61,355 nt of DNA, from positions 1-61,355 of the forward strand of contig BCKE01000080.1 in NCBI GenBank assembly GCA_001600495.1, read 5' to 3'. The notes beneath the pieces were generated by a model that did no database searches, had not been told where the DNA came from, and worked only from the letters and a program-made list of their open reading frames with translations. The position numbers and the translations under genes were made by a program. Shown in pieces: positions 51,118 to 61,224 of this stretch. Numbering within the stretch: the first letter of the stretch is position 1; each line of letters starts with the position of its first letter. This DNA is from Pilasporangium apinafurcum. Taxonomy: Eukaryota > Oomycota > Peronosporomycetes > Pythiales > Pythiaceae.

Positions 51118-51811
51118 CTATTGGTTGGTGACTCCAGAAGGGTGAAGAAGAACACCCGACATGAATGATGGGTCAATGTGAGCAATAAGATTCTGCTTCG
51201 ATAATACACGTTGCATGTAGAAATCTACGAGTATGGCACGCCCATCCATAACTACTCTCCAACCACTTGGAATTCTATGCTCACCATCCTCCACTTCATT
51301 TCTAAAAAAAGCAAAAAATGACGTTGAGTCGATTGTCGCCGCAACTCCACACACACACACACGATCGTCCCACCAACCGAAAAGCCCAAAGTGCACTTCA
51401 ATCGTAAACGTCGCTGGCAATGATTCTCCCTCGTCAACAAGCCACAATGCTGTTTAAATCATTTAAGGCCGCATCCGTACCGCATCCACATCCCTATTAT
51501 ATACTTTCATATATTTCACAAGAAAAGTCCTTACAGTAATTATGTACGCAATTTGCGGACTTGTGTAAAATTTTGCACTATACGTTGGATAAAGGGTGCG
51601 CGCAAACACTCTCTCCAATGTACTGGGTGACGGCGGTAGGACGATGTGTCGCACCTGTGTTTATGGGACCCTGACATGGACCAATCAATTGCATCACAAT
51701 ATCAATTTTTATCCAATCACCGAAGAGAAAAATGCAAGGTTGGCTCGTCACGGTTAGGCCAGTTTTGTTGAGGTGGTTTACTACATCCACTAGGTTAGGT
51801 TGACGCTTCAT
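51118..51811 (-). CDS. Possible multi-exon hypothetical gene
   Basis: Minus-strand frames from an ATG at 51811 (78 codons) and near 51447-51118 could be exons of one gene: candidate splice sites lie near 51540 (ACT|GTAAGG) and 51440 (AACAG|CA), and a (GT)n-rich intron seems to interrupt the last frame near 51300-51360. I recognise no domain in the pieces, and the joints are not all in phase. The 5' end is only 26 bases from the start of PX copy 4. It could be an unrelated small gene or random open frame. Confidence 0.25.
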
Positions 51812-51837
51812 TTTCTAAAAATCCGTCAAGAGCTCAG

Positions 51838-52698
51838 ATGAGTTCCAATAGCAGTCAGACAGTCATGGCCACTTCCACTCGTTCTAGTTACAGTTCCCGC
51901 TCTCGGAAGCGGTCGTTTTCGACCGCTTTGCCCGCCTCTGTGGCGTGGCTCGAGCATGTCGCGATGGAGATGACCGCTACAGTTCATAAAGCCCCATGCA
52001 ACAAAAAAACCGTCGAATACACTTTGCACCTACGCCACAAAGACACAAACAAATCGTGGACAGTGTCGCACACTTTTGATGAATTCAAGAAATTTCAACA
52101 GGAATTGCTGCAGTTGCTGCAACGTGGTCACGTGTGCCATGCCGAGTGTCCGTGGCTACATTCGTTTGTGAAAAGCTACTTTCCCAAAAATCACTTGTTC
52201 ACGTCCAACAGCAGCCCACGTGTAGTCGAGAAGCGTCGGCAAACATTGCTACGATTGATGATGGCTTTGCAACAGTCGCTTGTGAACCGTGGCAACCACA
52301 GCTGTCCGATTGTTGTCGATTATCTGGCCGAAGCATTTTCGGACTTTGTCGCTGGTAATGAAGAGTATATTAACAACTACAGCCTCGAAGTCTCATTAGA
52401 GAAGCACTCGCGCGTGTCATCGTGCTCATCGGTCTCGTATACTTCGGGTGAAGAAGACGTGGGAAAATTTTTTTTTGAAGATTATCATGACACTACCTGT
52501 GGATTGTGTGATGGGAACTTGGATTGCGACGATTCACTTCCCACAGATACCTCTACCAGTTCCAGCAGTACGTCTATGGCATGCTGTTCTACCACGACAC
52601 TCAACTGTGGCCACCATTTCCATGATGAGTGTCTATTACCGTCCCTTGATGCGTGCATGACGTGCCCAGTGTGCCACCACGAAGCTCAAGAAGATTGA
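51838..52698 (+). CDS. PX-RING protein 4
   Basis: The 286-residue protein starts with a Ser/Arg-rich stretch, then the PX-like core: WTVSHTFDEFKKFQQELLQL, RGHVCHAECPWLHSFVKSYF, VVEKRRQTLLRLMMALQQSL. The RING is present: TCGLCDGNLDC, a long Ser/Thr-rich spacer of about 35 residues, then LNCGHHFHDEC and CPVC. The spacer between ligand pairs one and two is much longer than in copies 1 and 3, an unusual RING. In the first core the conserved PX Arg is His-Thr (SHTFDEF) instead of SRSF, as in copies 6 and 7, so its phosphoinositide site may differ. Confidence 0.75.
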   Translation: MSSNSSQTVMATSTRSSYSSRSRKRSFSTALPASVAWLEHVAMEMTATVHKAPCNKKTVEYTLHLRHKDTNKSWTVSHTFDEFKKFQQELLQLLQRGHVCHAECPWLHSFVKSYFPKNHLFTSNSSPRVVEKRRQTLLRLMMALQQSLVNRGNHSCPIVVDYLAEAFSDFVAGNEEYINNYSLEVSLEKHSRVSSCSSVSYTSGEEDVGKFFFEDYHDTTCGLCDGNLDCDDSLPTDTSTSSSSTSMACCSTTTLNCGHHFHDECLLPSLDACMTCPVCHHEAQED

Positions 52699-53639
52699 AG
52701 TTCTTGAGAAATTATTATTTTTTTGTTGTATTTAAGTGAACATTATCTTAATGAGTTAATTATTATGGTGAATATAGACGCAATTTTGTGCTTGCTAAAT
52801 TCATTCATTACTTGTTCCTTCATTCAACAGTTTGCTTTGGAGAACATGGCCATCATTTTTCTCATCACACATTAGGACGCGTTGGATGCGGTGAGTGACA
52901 TGTGTCTTCGCAATGTCCCGACATGTCTTGAAAAGCGTTTTCATTTGCGAACGAACGCGTTGTGTAGGGTGTAAAAGTTGGTCGGTCGAGGGACAAGTCG
53001 CATGCCCTCTCGCATTTTGGTGGAAGATTGATGTCAACCAATATCATAGAAGAGACAATATCCCTTCAATCCCGTTTGCAGTCTATGATATTTTAGTATT
53101 ACAAGATTAATGAGTACGACTTGTATAAATTGATTTTGACGCGACACGGCACATTAGAAGGACCCGACTGCTGCGTGCTCACATCCTACGAAAGAAGCAC
53201 GGAGAACGCAGTCGTCGTTCCATTCAGCCTACTTTTTAAGGAAGTAGGTGATTGCGATACACAATTCAACGTTTTGTAAAAACGGAATCCTATTCTACAT
53301 TGTTCATCGAATGTATCATAGAATAAGATCGAATGCGGAATTGTTCTGTTTTCAATGATGCCGTTTTTCTAGAAACCACTTCCAGTGTTATTGTGACCGC
53401 ATGCCCTTCGCTGTGAAAAGAGAAACGAACCCTTCAACATGAAACTATGGATTACTTTTTAACTTTGTTTATGGCGCTGGGAAAACGAGGATAATAAGCG
53501 TAACGAGTTTTTCTCTTACAAGAGTTTAGTGAAATTGAGAAAACAGCGGCTTTTTTCTTCGTATTCACTTGTGTTCCTCTTCTTCATTCCTATACAAAAT
53601 TCATCTCTCTTATATTATTTTCGCAAGCTGTCCGTCCGT
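52699..53639. other. Spacer before a Fanzor-like fragment
   Basis: Minus-strand frame 52801-53037 (78 codons) looks like a C-terminus of some basic protein but matches nothing I know. No other feature. Confidence 0.35.
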
Positions 53640-54110
53640 GCGGAAAACGTATGAGATTCCATTTTGTCTGTCTGGCCAAACCTGTCACACTGACTAGAAA
53701 ACCTGACAAACGAATTACCTCGAAATCTTATTTTCAGTATAACCAACTGCAAGTGTGTCTTTGCAACNAGTATGGGGANTTTTTTNCTGGTATGNCATTC
53801 GACAATTCGCCACNATGGNGTCAAAGCGCTCAAGAAGNAACTGGCAAAGCGCNCTANCGTTCGTTCCGTNGACGAGTTTCGTACAAGCAAGCAATGTTTC
53901 CACTGTCACGCTGAACTTTCGAAGGTAGTCTTCCCGAAAATGGTCAACGGCGTTCCCGATGGCACAATTGAATCTCGATCCGTTTTGCACTGTGAATCCA
54001 GTGAATACAAGACGTTTTGGGATCACGACGTGAACGCTTCGCTGAATATTATGCGCGTGACGACAGAACTTTTCAACAATCGAGCAAGACCAGAGTACTT
54101 GCAACGATAA
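53640..54110 (+). mobile_element. Fanzor-like nuclease gene fragment
   Basis: The frame ending at 54110 encodes DEFRTSKQCFHCHAELSKV (first zinc-ribbon pair), a spacer with GVPDGTIESRSVLHCE, then WDHDVNASLNIM, equal to the third RuvC Asp region, and a tail R-A-R-P-E-Y-L. Order and spacing match 19190-20261. The second zinc pair has one Cys changed. Ten ambiguous bases at 53768-53870 obscure the start, and no first RuvC motif is seen. A hairpin like the one after the 19190-20261 element lies 65 bases downstream. It is inserted in the PX array. Confidence 0.65.
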
Positions 54111-54172
54111 TCAAGTGAGTTGTAGAAGCGCAAAAAAAGCGTGAGCTCGAGGTCTTCGGACTTGAACCTGTT

Positions 54173-54196
54173 CACACGGTACAGCCCGTATTCTAG
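54173..54196 (+). other. Conserved 3' hairpin of a Fanzor-like element
   Basis: CACACGGTACAGCCCGTATT: ACGG pairs with CCGT. The stem and the following ATTCT are the same as at 20319-20340, while the loop differs. Confidence 0.5.
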
Positions 54197-54916
54197 GTGT
54201 AGCCACTTGGTAGGCGCAACTCGCGAAGCGAGTTGGAGCAACCTAGTCCCAAATATTAAGCAAGAAACTGGTCGTTTTTCTTCGTACCAGCTTGCGGCAG
54301 CCCTTTGTACCCATTTTGAGCGCAATAGCTACTCACGCAAGCCCGTCGTACTACATACATTCCTTCTCATATTATGACATGTTGCAGTACAACTAGCACA
54401 CGAGATTTTTTGCTTTTCTCTTCCCGAAATACTACCGATTGAGTAAGGAGATTCAAAAGCGATTCTTGCGTGATTACGGCGCTCTGATTCGGCACAAACG
54501 TCAGAACGATGCAATTCTTCAATGTCACCAAAACCCGCACCTAGATTAAGATACAACATTTAAATTGTATTACTATCGATTGCCGCACAGTCGTAAAAAC
54601 CGCATCATGCAGACTTAGTCGATTTTTTTGAATAAGGTGTCGTGGCGAGAATAGATTTGCTAGCAAGAATGGAGGAAGCATGGATGAGCCAGTCTGCGCA
54701 AATAAACATTAAGTCCTTCAACTTGTATCATCGACGCAGTGTGCACACGTTTCTTCACCAAGAAAGAGACTCAACATCGTAAAGAATCAATGCATATGGT
54801 CCCCTGATAGTTGCAGCTGTTCATGGGTACTTGCAAAACCATGAAAAAAACTATCGTCATTTTCCATTCGTTGTTTACCGCGATCATCTCAAGAATCTCT
54901 CTATCAAGTGATTTTA
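54197..54916. other. Spacer between Fanzor fragment and PX copy 5
   Basis: No gene is supported. Short open frames on both strands only. Confidence 0.4.
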
Positions 54917-55573
54917 ATGACACCGTCAGTCCCTCCAGTCTATCGGAAAAGGAGATTATCATCGAATGCTTTACCGACAAAGGTGGCATGGCTTGAACAC
55001 CTAACAATGGAACTAACGACTAAAGTCACGAAGCTCTCCTTCGTCAAACGCTCGGTTGAGTACACATTGCATCTGTATGATGCAACCAACGATGTATCCT
55101 GGACGTTAAGCTACGCATTCCGCGATTTTCAAGTTCTACAACAGCGGCTATTGACAGCATTGCAGCGTGGTCACATCTGTGGTGCCGAATGTCTGTGGCT
55201 GTACTCGTTAGTGAAAAATTACTTCCCCACAAAGACCAGCTGGTTCCGCTCTAACTCTAGTCAACTTACAGTGGACAGACGACGACAGACACTGCTACGG
55301 TGTTTGTTCCTTCTTCAGTCTTCACTACTGAACCAAGGCAACCACGGCTGTTCAGTTGTGGTAAATCAGCTGGCAGAAGAATTTGCCCGATTTCTCACGG
55401 GTATAGACCAGCCTTTCTCCTCTGCCATACCAGACTCAGAGAAGCAATGTGTACAGTCATCGATTTCGAATACATCGATTTGTGACGACGAGCCCCACGA
55501 CGAGGATGATTTCCACGTGTTGGAAAGCTTTGGTGGAGAAGATATCTGTAATCCTACCAGGGTCGGTTTGTGA
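54917..55573 (+). CDS. PX-like protein 5 (RING lost)
   Basis: The 218-residue paralogue has the PX-like core (WTLSYAFRDFQVLQQRLLTAL, split here by a changed R-S motif, then RGHICGAECLWLYSLVKNYF, RRRQTLLRCLFLLQSSLL) and a long acidic linker. It stops after DICNPTRVGL. No Cys/His finger follows: the next frame has no CGH-type motif. It may act as a membrane-binding partner or be a decayed copy. The ORF from 54908 begins with GTG, so I use the ATG at 54917. Confidence 0.65.
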   Translation: MTPSVPPVYRKRRLSSNALPTKVAWLEHLTMELTTKVTKLSFVKRSVEYTLHLYDATNDVSWTLSYAFRDFQVLQQRLLTALQRGHICGAECLWLYSLVKNYFPTKTSWFRSNSSQLTVDRRRQTLLRCLFLLQSSLLNQGNHGCSVVVNQLAEEFARFLTGIDQPFSSAIPDSEKQCVQSSISNTSICDDEPHDEDDFHVLESFGGEDICNPTRVGL

Positions 55574-56892
55574 CATGAAATTTGCTGCTCATACTCTGGT
55601 CAGCATAGTGAGCAGCACGATCCCCATTGAAATTAATTTACTAGTAGCCCAAATATCTCCTCCATAAACAATGCAACTGCGCTGCAATTTTTGAATGTGT
55701 GGATAGCGGTAGGATGAAAATATTTTTGTAGGGCCCTATGGAACACCGCACGGGAGAGTAAAGTTCGCGGAACAAGGTGGAGGGTGGCTTGAGATACGAA
55801 GCTTCTCATTGATTGCAGAGAAATGGAGGGCGGGGGGGGGGGGGTCGGAGCAAGTTTCTCTTAACTACTACCTCTATTATCTAATATTTTTCTTTTCACG
55901 ACCACCTCCTACACATAAGCAAATGTGTCTTTCATTGAAAATTTCCTTTAAAAATAAATACTTGATTAAAGCTTATAATACCACCATAAAATAGCTGGTT
56001 GTAACGGCCATTGATTTGCTTTGCGAGAAGAAGTTTTTTATTTCCGCGACGGTTGGAGTGATAATGTAGCGCAAAACGGGCTGTATAGTTATCTAGTTCT
56101 TTCCTTGAAAAGAGAAAGTTCAACGGCCATCAGCTCGATGTAGAGCTTTATGTATTTGTACCCACTTGTCACAACAGCTGGCTGGGGTCCTACTACGATT
56201 TTTCGCCCAGGACACATCCAAACATCACACCAAACCGAATTTTTTTCATGATTTTGAAGCCACTACACTGCATGCTCCTCCTCCCTCCCACCCCATCCAA
56301 CTGTACAATTTTTCGCTATTGTATTGATAAACAAATACCGAACAAGAGAAATTGATATCAGAAGAGTTTGTGATGAGCATCTTCTTTGATGATGAAAGAA
56401 ATTGACAAGTGGCATAACACAAAAATTACCGACGTAAGTATTTACCACAAATGTCGGATGGTTGCAGTCGAAAAGCAAGATGAGGGAACTTCAAAAAAAA
56501 GAAGAAAAAAACTCGATCCTACTTTTTTCCATGTGGTGTAACGGTTGTGTTAAACAGGTGTGTCCAACATAATTACTAAAACCCGCATTCGAATAAATCA
56601 GCTGGTTTAAAGCAAAGCATTTTATCTAAAAACATATTTACTTAAAACCGCATATTGCGGCTTTTTCGAAACAGATCGTGGCTTCAAATCTGTAAGGGCC
56701 CACTCTCTCTACCAGAATAAGTCCACGCGTCGGCACCCATTATCTATTCCTGTCAACTTGAGTCACAATGGCCAGATTGGTGATCAGTGTATTCGCAGTA
56801 TAAGCAGCGTGTCTCGCTTTGAGATTCGCATCCGAATGACGCGACCTAATCGTCGTCTCACAATCGAATTTGCAATAGTGAAAGCGGCCGAC
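55574..56892. other. Spacer with a G-run and no supported gene
   Basis: A run of 13 G (55832-55844) is the most notable feature; it could fold as a G-quadruplex or be a sequencing slip. AT-rich otherwise. The 71-codon minus frame at 56263-56478 shows nothing recognisable. Confidence 0.4.
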
Positions 56893-57786
56893 ATGATTGA
56901 CCATCCGTCTCCGACGTCGTCTTCCAATAGTGTCATTATTACGCCCTTGCCGGCTACAGTTGCATTTCTACAACACCTGAAGATGGAGATGACCTCCACC
57001 ATTGATAAAACTGCTGGCAACCAACGGTCGGTGCAATATATGTTGCGCCTGCATCATCAACGGAAGGAACAGATCTCGTGGACGACCAGTCACACATTTG
57101 ATGAATATCGAGAGTTCCAACAGCGATTATTAAAAATTCTGCAACGTGGCCATATCTGCCGCGCAGAGTGTCCGTGGTTGTATTCGTTTGTGAAGAATTA
57201 TTTTCCAAAAGCGTTCCTGTTCACGTCTAATACGAACCCACGTGTGGTTGACAAGCGACGACAAACATTACTGCGATGTATGATGGTACTGCAAGATTCG
57301 CTTTTAAATCGTGGCAACCACAGCTGCACGATCTTTGTGAACGATTTCGCACAGGCATTCCGTGATTTTGTGGCGAGAGATGCGTTGTATGCAAATGAGG
57401 ACATACAATCCGATTCAGAATCTTCAACGAAACCATCCGCAAAGCTGCACGATAGGACGTGGTCGTTTGTATCTAGTTCGTCTTCAGATGAAGAAGACAG
57501 CGAAGAAGATGATGAAGAAGAAGTCGAAGAGTATTCTACGTATGACGCCTGCACGTTGCGCAATGCCAAGCTCGATTGTAGAGATGCAGAACAGGAAGGG
57601 GAAGCGTCTGCTACTTTCACTGACACTTCTTCGTCCTTTTCCTCCTATTCCAGCTCCACCACACCGCTCAGCTGTGGTCACACGTTCCATGATGAATGTG
57701 TTGCGCGTGTCTCTACAAAATGCCCCACTTGTGACTGCCCGCAGCGCGAAGAAGAAAAAGAAGGACCGATAGCATTGTCATGCTGA
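56893..57786 (+). CDS. PX-RING protein 6 (RING partly degenerate)
   Basis: The 297-residue protein has WTTSHTFDEYREFQQRLLKI, RGHICRAECPWLYSFVKNYF and VVDKRRQTLLRCMMVLQDSL in the PX-like core, and an Asp/Glu/Ser-rich linker with a long acidic run. The finger has CGHTFHDEC and CPTC, but the first pair is only loosely matched (DACTLRNAKLDC), so zinc site 1 may be changed. The start is uncertain: the longer frame to 56758 lacks an ATG, and ATGs lie at 56836 and 56893. I prefer 56893, which keeps the N-terminus as short as in the paralogues. Confidence 0.7.
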   Translation: MIDHPSPTSSSNSVIITPLPATVAFLQHLKMEMTSTIDKTAGNQRSVQYMLRLHHQRKEQISWTTSHTFDEYREFQQRLLKILQRGHICRAECPWLYSFVKNYFPKAFLFTSNTNPRVVDKRRQTLLRCMMVLQDSLLNRGNHSCTIFVNDFAQAFRDFVARDALYANEDIQSDSESSTKPSAKLHDRTWSFVSSSSSDEEDSEEDDEEEVEEYSTYDACTLRNAKLDCRDAEQEGEASATFTDTSSSFSSYSSSTTPLSCGHTFHDECVARVSTKCPTCDCPQREEEKEGPIALSC

Positions 57787-58726
57787 CACCACCTTCTCCT
57801 CATCTATTTATTTGATCCCTTCAAAGGTTCTTCTATTTAGGTCATATATAGTATTACATCTACCTAATCGAACATCTTATCTGAGATCCTTCCACGTACT
57901 ATTGTGACATATTTCCGCACGAAACGCTTCTTCACCGTCCATTCGATCGTGGAAAACGAACAGCTGAAAGAAAAAGCAATTCAGGCATCCATTCAATAAT
58001 CCACTGGATTTAGAGCTGGCCGTACTCATTTTGAAGAATGACGTCATGCATTTTGTTCTGAACAATCCAGCAAAGCAATATGAGAATCCTACTCTTATCG
58101 GGTGGCGTCATGCACTTCTTTCTGACTGTCAATAGCGACGATTAGTTTGACAGAAAATCAATGTTGTCGCCCGAGGATAACCAATTCGAACTTTCTCTAC
58201 ATTTTAGAGCAGCAACTACTCGTTATCACAACAAGCTTGTTATTGCCTTATTTAGCTCACCCAATAACCACCTAGAAAGAGGGTCGATGATGTGATTCAC
58301 TTCATTGATTTCTGTCTCAAGCGTTGTCATATAAACGGATGTAAGATCATATCATTTAGCTCTACGGTTGTACTGCTAGAAAATTACCACCAGCAGAGGC
58401 TAAGGGCATCATCAATGCTCGATGAACGTAATCGAATGCGGACCATCCAGGTACACGGGCAATTAAGCCCGCAAAGCGATGGTTACAATATGCTACGTCT
58501 ACTAATATAATAAAACCCTCATGACAAATAAAGTCCATTTTTTGCGTACTTAAGCGACAGATTAAAAATATTGGGGCGCAAACACCAAGACAATCTTGAT
58601 GCCACAGGTGACGCTCCATTTTCTCATCATTTCTGAACAGCAGAGTTTGTCACATGCGTGTTAGCTTTAGAACATGGACCACTCATTTGTGATTCTGTCA
58701 TTAACTACCACAATCTCTGCGCACCA
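57787..58726. other. Spacer with a short repeated motif
   Basis: Around 58040 and 58106 two stretches match GTCATGCAYTT followed by YTG; related copies lie at 60846 and 60877. No gene is supported here. Confidence 0.35.
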
Positions 58727-59611
58727 ATGAGCTCTGTACGAAGCAGAACAATGACTTCTACTTCCCAACCCGTTAAATGTCTGCGCAAGCGATCGTGTTC
58801 CGACTCCCATATACCAACAATATCCTGGGCGGAGCAAATCGCCACCGCATTGCCAGGTCCCTCCGATCTACCAAAAACAGTGGCATGGCTGGACCATTTG
58901 ACCATCGAGATGGAGTCGACTATAATATGCAAGAAAACGTCATACATCATGCAGTTGCATCATCGATGGAGTGGAATGAAGTGGACAATGAGTCATTCAT
59001 TCGAAGCCTTTCATGCATTACAGCTAAAATTGCTGTCATTACTGCAGCGTGGTCACTGCTGTGGTGCCGAGTGCAAGTGGCTGTTTTCGTTTGTAAAAAG
59101 CTACTTCCCCAAGCCGTCGCTATTGCCATCGAAGTCGAAATGTGCAATAGAGAAGCGACGTCAGAAGCTGCTGCGCTGTCTACTAGTATTACAGGCGTCG
59201 TTATTGAATCGAGGAAACCACGGTTGCTCGATTGTCGTGGACGAATTGGCAGAAGCGTTTGCACAGTTTGTGATGGGCGACTTAATGAATAACGTGAGTC
59301 AGGTACTAAAATCGTTCATTCCAGTCAAGCAGCAACCGCTAGCTGGGCCTACTTTGTCATGGTCATCATTAGCGCATACATCTGATGAAGACGGTGTCCA
59401 CGAATTTCAATTGGATGATCTTGATGATATCTGCGATTCCAGCGTGAACTGTAGTTGTGACTCGCCTACGGATGTCTCCAGTTTCTCCACAACCTCTACG
59501 ACCTCCACCGCCTCCAGCAGCAGCAGTAGTAGCAACAGTCATCGCCGGCTGCACTTTGAATTATTTTTTAGTTTCAATAAGCATGGTCACCACAACGTAC
59601 ATAAGAAATAA
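58727..59611 (+). CDS. PX-like protein 7 (RING lost)
   Basis: The 294-residue protein has a longer N-terminus, then WTMSHSFEAFHALQLKLLSL, RGHCCGAECKWLFSFVKSYF and AIEKRRQKLLRCLLVLQASL of the PX-like core, a long Ser/Thr-rich linker and a C-terminus without any CGH finger, ending VHKK. Like copy 5, it lacks the RING. The start at 58727 is the first ATG with a good N-terminal match; the longer frame begins with GTG. It is the last array member before the mobile-element-rich right edge. Confidence 0.7.
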   Translation: MSSVRSRTMTSTSQPVKCLRKRSCSDSHIPTISWAEQIATALPGPSDLPKTVAWLDHLTIEMESTIICKKTSYIMQLHHRWSGMKWTMSHSFEAFHALQLKLLSLLQRGHCCGAECKWLFSFVKSYFPKPSLLPSKSKCAIEKRRQKLLRCLLVLQASLLNRGNHGCSIVVDELAEAFAQFVMGDLMNNVSQVLKSFIPVKQQPLAGPTLSWSSLAHTSDEDGVHEFQLDDLDDICDSSVNCSCDSPTDVSSFSTTSTTSTASSSSSSSNSHRRLHFELFFSFNKHGHHNVHKK

Positions 59612-61224
59612 ATTTGTAAATATGAACAATAGACGATCAATTTCCAACGAGATATGTAGCGATTCTTTGCTGTACCCAAAAGATGGCTACATTTTGACGC
59701 TTGTAGAGATGTATGGAAGTCATCATCCAAACAAAATTGTTCCCAATATGGACTAGCACTATACCAAAAGTTGTAATGTACATTGGATATGGAAATGGCT
59801 GAACTGCGTCGCCTTCAAACTACCGATGTTGCTACTCTTCTATTTCGATGCTATCCTTGCCGAAAACTTTGCTCCTATCCCCACTATGCGCAGTGAAGCT
59901 TGAGGTAGTGATGAAATACCGTTTCGTAGTACCACCATTTATTCAAGATCGGGAGATCATCTCAAGCAACTAACTGGTTCAAACCGAGTAAAAACCACTG
60001 AATACATGCTGCGCACATGAGCGAGAGTTAACTCCAAAGGGAATGCAAATTACCAGGTGACTGCTGCACGGAGCGTTACGGGACAACTTGAACGACAATG
60101 CCTCCAGTTCCTCGATCTGACGACCGTGCTCATCAAATTTGCTATGTCTTTGACTTCCGCCCAAAATGGAGCTGTCACTGCCCTCGATACCTACATCAGC
60201 GCGTAGAAATACCGAAATCTGAAGCACATACCTCGAATGATGAATAATCATCGCCCTCATTGTACTCCAGTAATTGTTACTGGTTCACTGCTCACCCATC
60301 CGTCAATTACCTGATCCTGTACAGCTTGCTTTTCGATGTGTCCTTCTGTGACCATTGACCGCTAAGCGTTTGGTTTCATTAGTGACAAAGGTGGTGTTGC
60401 GTTGACGTTCATGAATCTGTATTTCTATATCATTACCGCGCTGCTTCCTAGCTCTTGGAACATTAGCTGTCTGTAAAACTAAAGCAATATGTAGACGTTG
60501 AGGCAACTTATGAATAGATAACATAACTACCAGTAAGAGCTCACGCAACCAGCAAATATCAGACAATGATATTACTCGTTGTGACTTCTACTCGGAAAAT
60601 AAATATGAAAGTTATAGATTTGAGGGTTTTGGATAAGACAGCGTGCTCTACTCGCTTTCTAAAACAATCACCAATTCTGCACGTGGATCACATCATTTTC
60701 ACAAAGCCTGCACAACAAAACAACAACAGCAACAATATCGAAGCCCTCCTTTATATGCATTTGTTCTTTACAATGGGCAATTGTCTCGCACTTTGTTCTC
60801 ACCATACAGTTGCGCTGTAGGTGTTCTTATAAAATGACAGCGTCATGCACCTTAATCTGACGGAGATGGACAAGGTCATACACTTCTTCCTGTTAAATGA
60901 GCTTCTATTTCCAGCCTGAATCACATCATCAAAATTGTCAATTGAAAGTTGAATGCGGCGTCTAGATGATGTGCTTTGCTTTTCCTCTGGATTCATTGTT
61001 TCATTTATTGCCATAGAACATACAAAACCACATATCTGTGGGCAATAAATCATCCCTCTGTTTTCGCAATGTTCAAGCGTCAGAATCAATTGTATTTCCA
61101 ATTGACATTGATTGAAGGCGTACAAGCTTGAATCATCAATAAATGCCATTTAAACTCGCGTATAGTGGACTTTGATAATGTTGGGATGATGGGGTTTCCA
61201 TGTCACACACCTCTTCGCTTCAAA
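59612..61224. other. Right-hand intergenic region
   Basis: Open frames 60303-60566, 59979-60260 and 60799-61149 (all minus) have no domain I recognise. Two copies of the GTCAT(G/A)CAC-type motif lie near 60846 and 60877. Confidence 0.35.
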
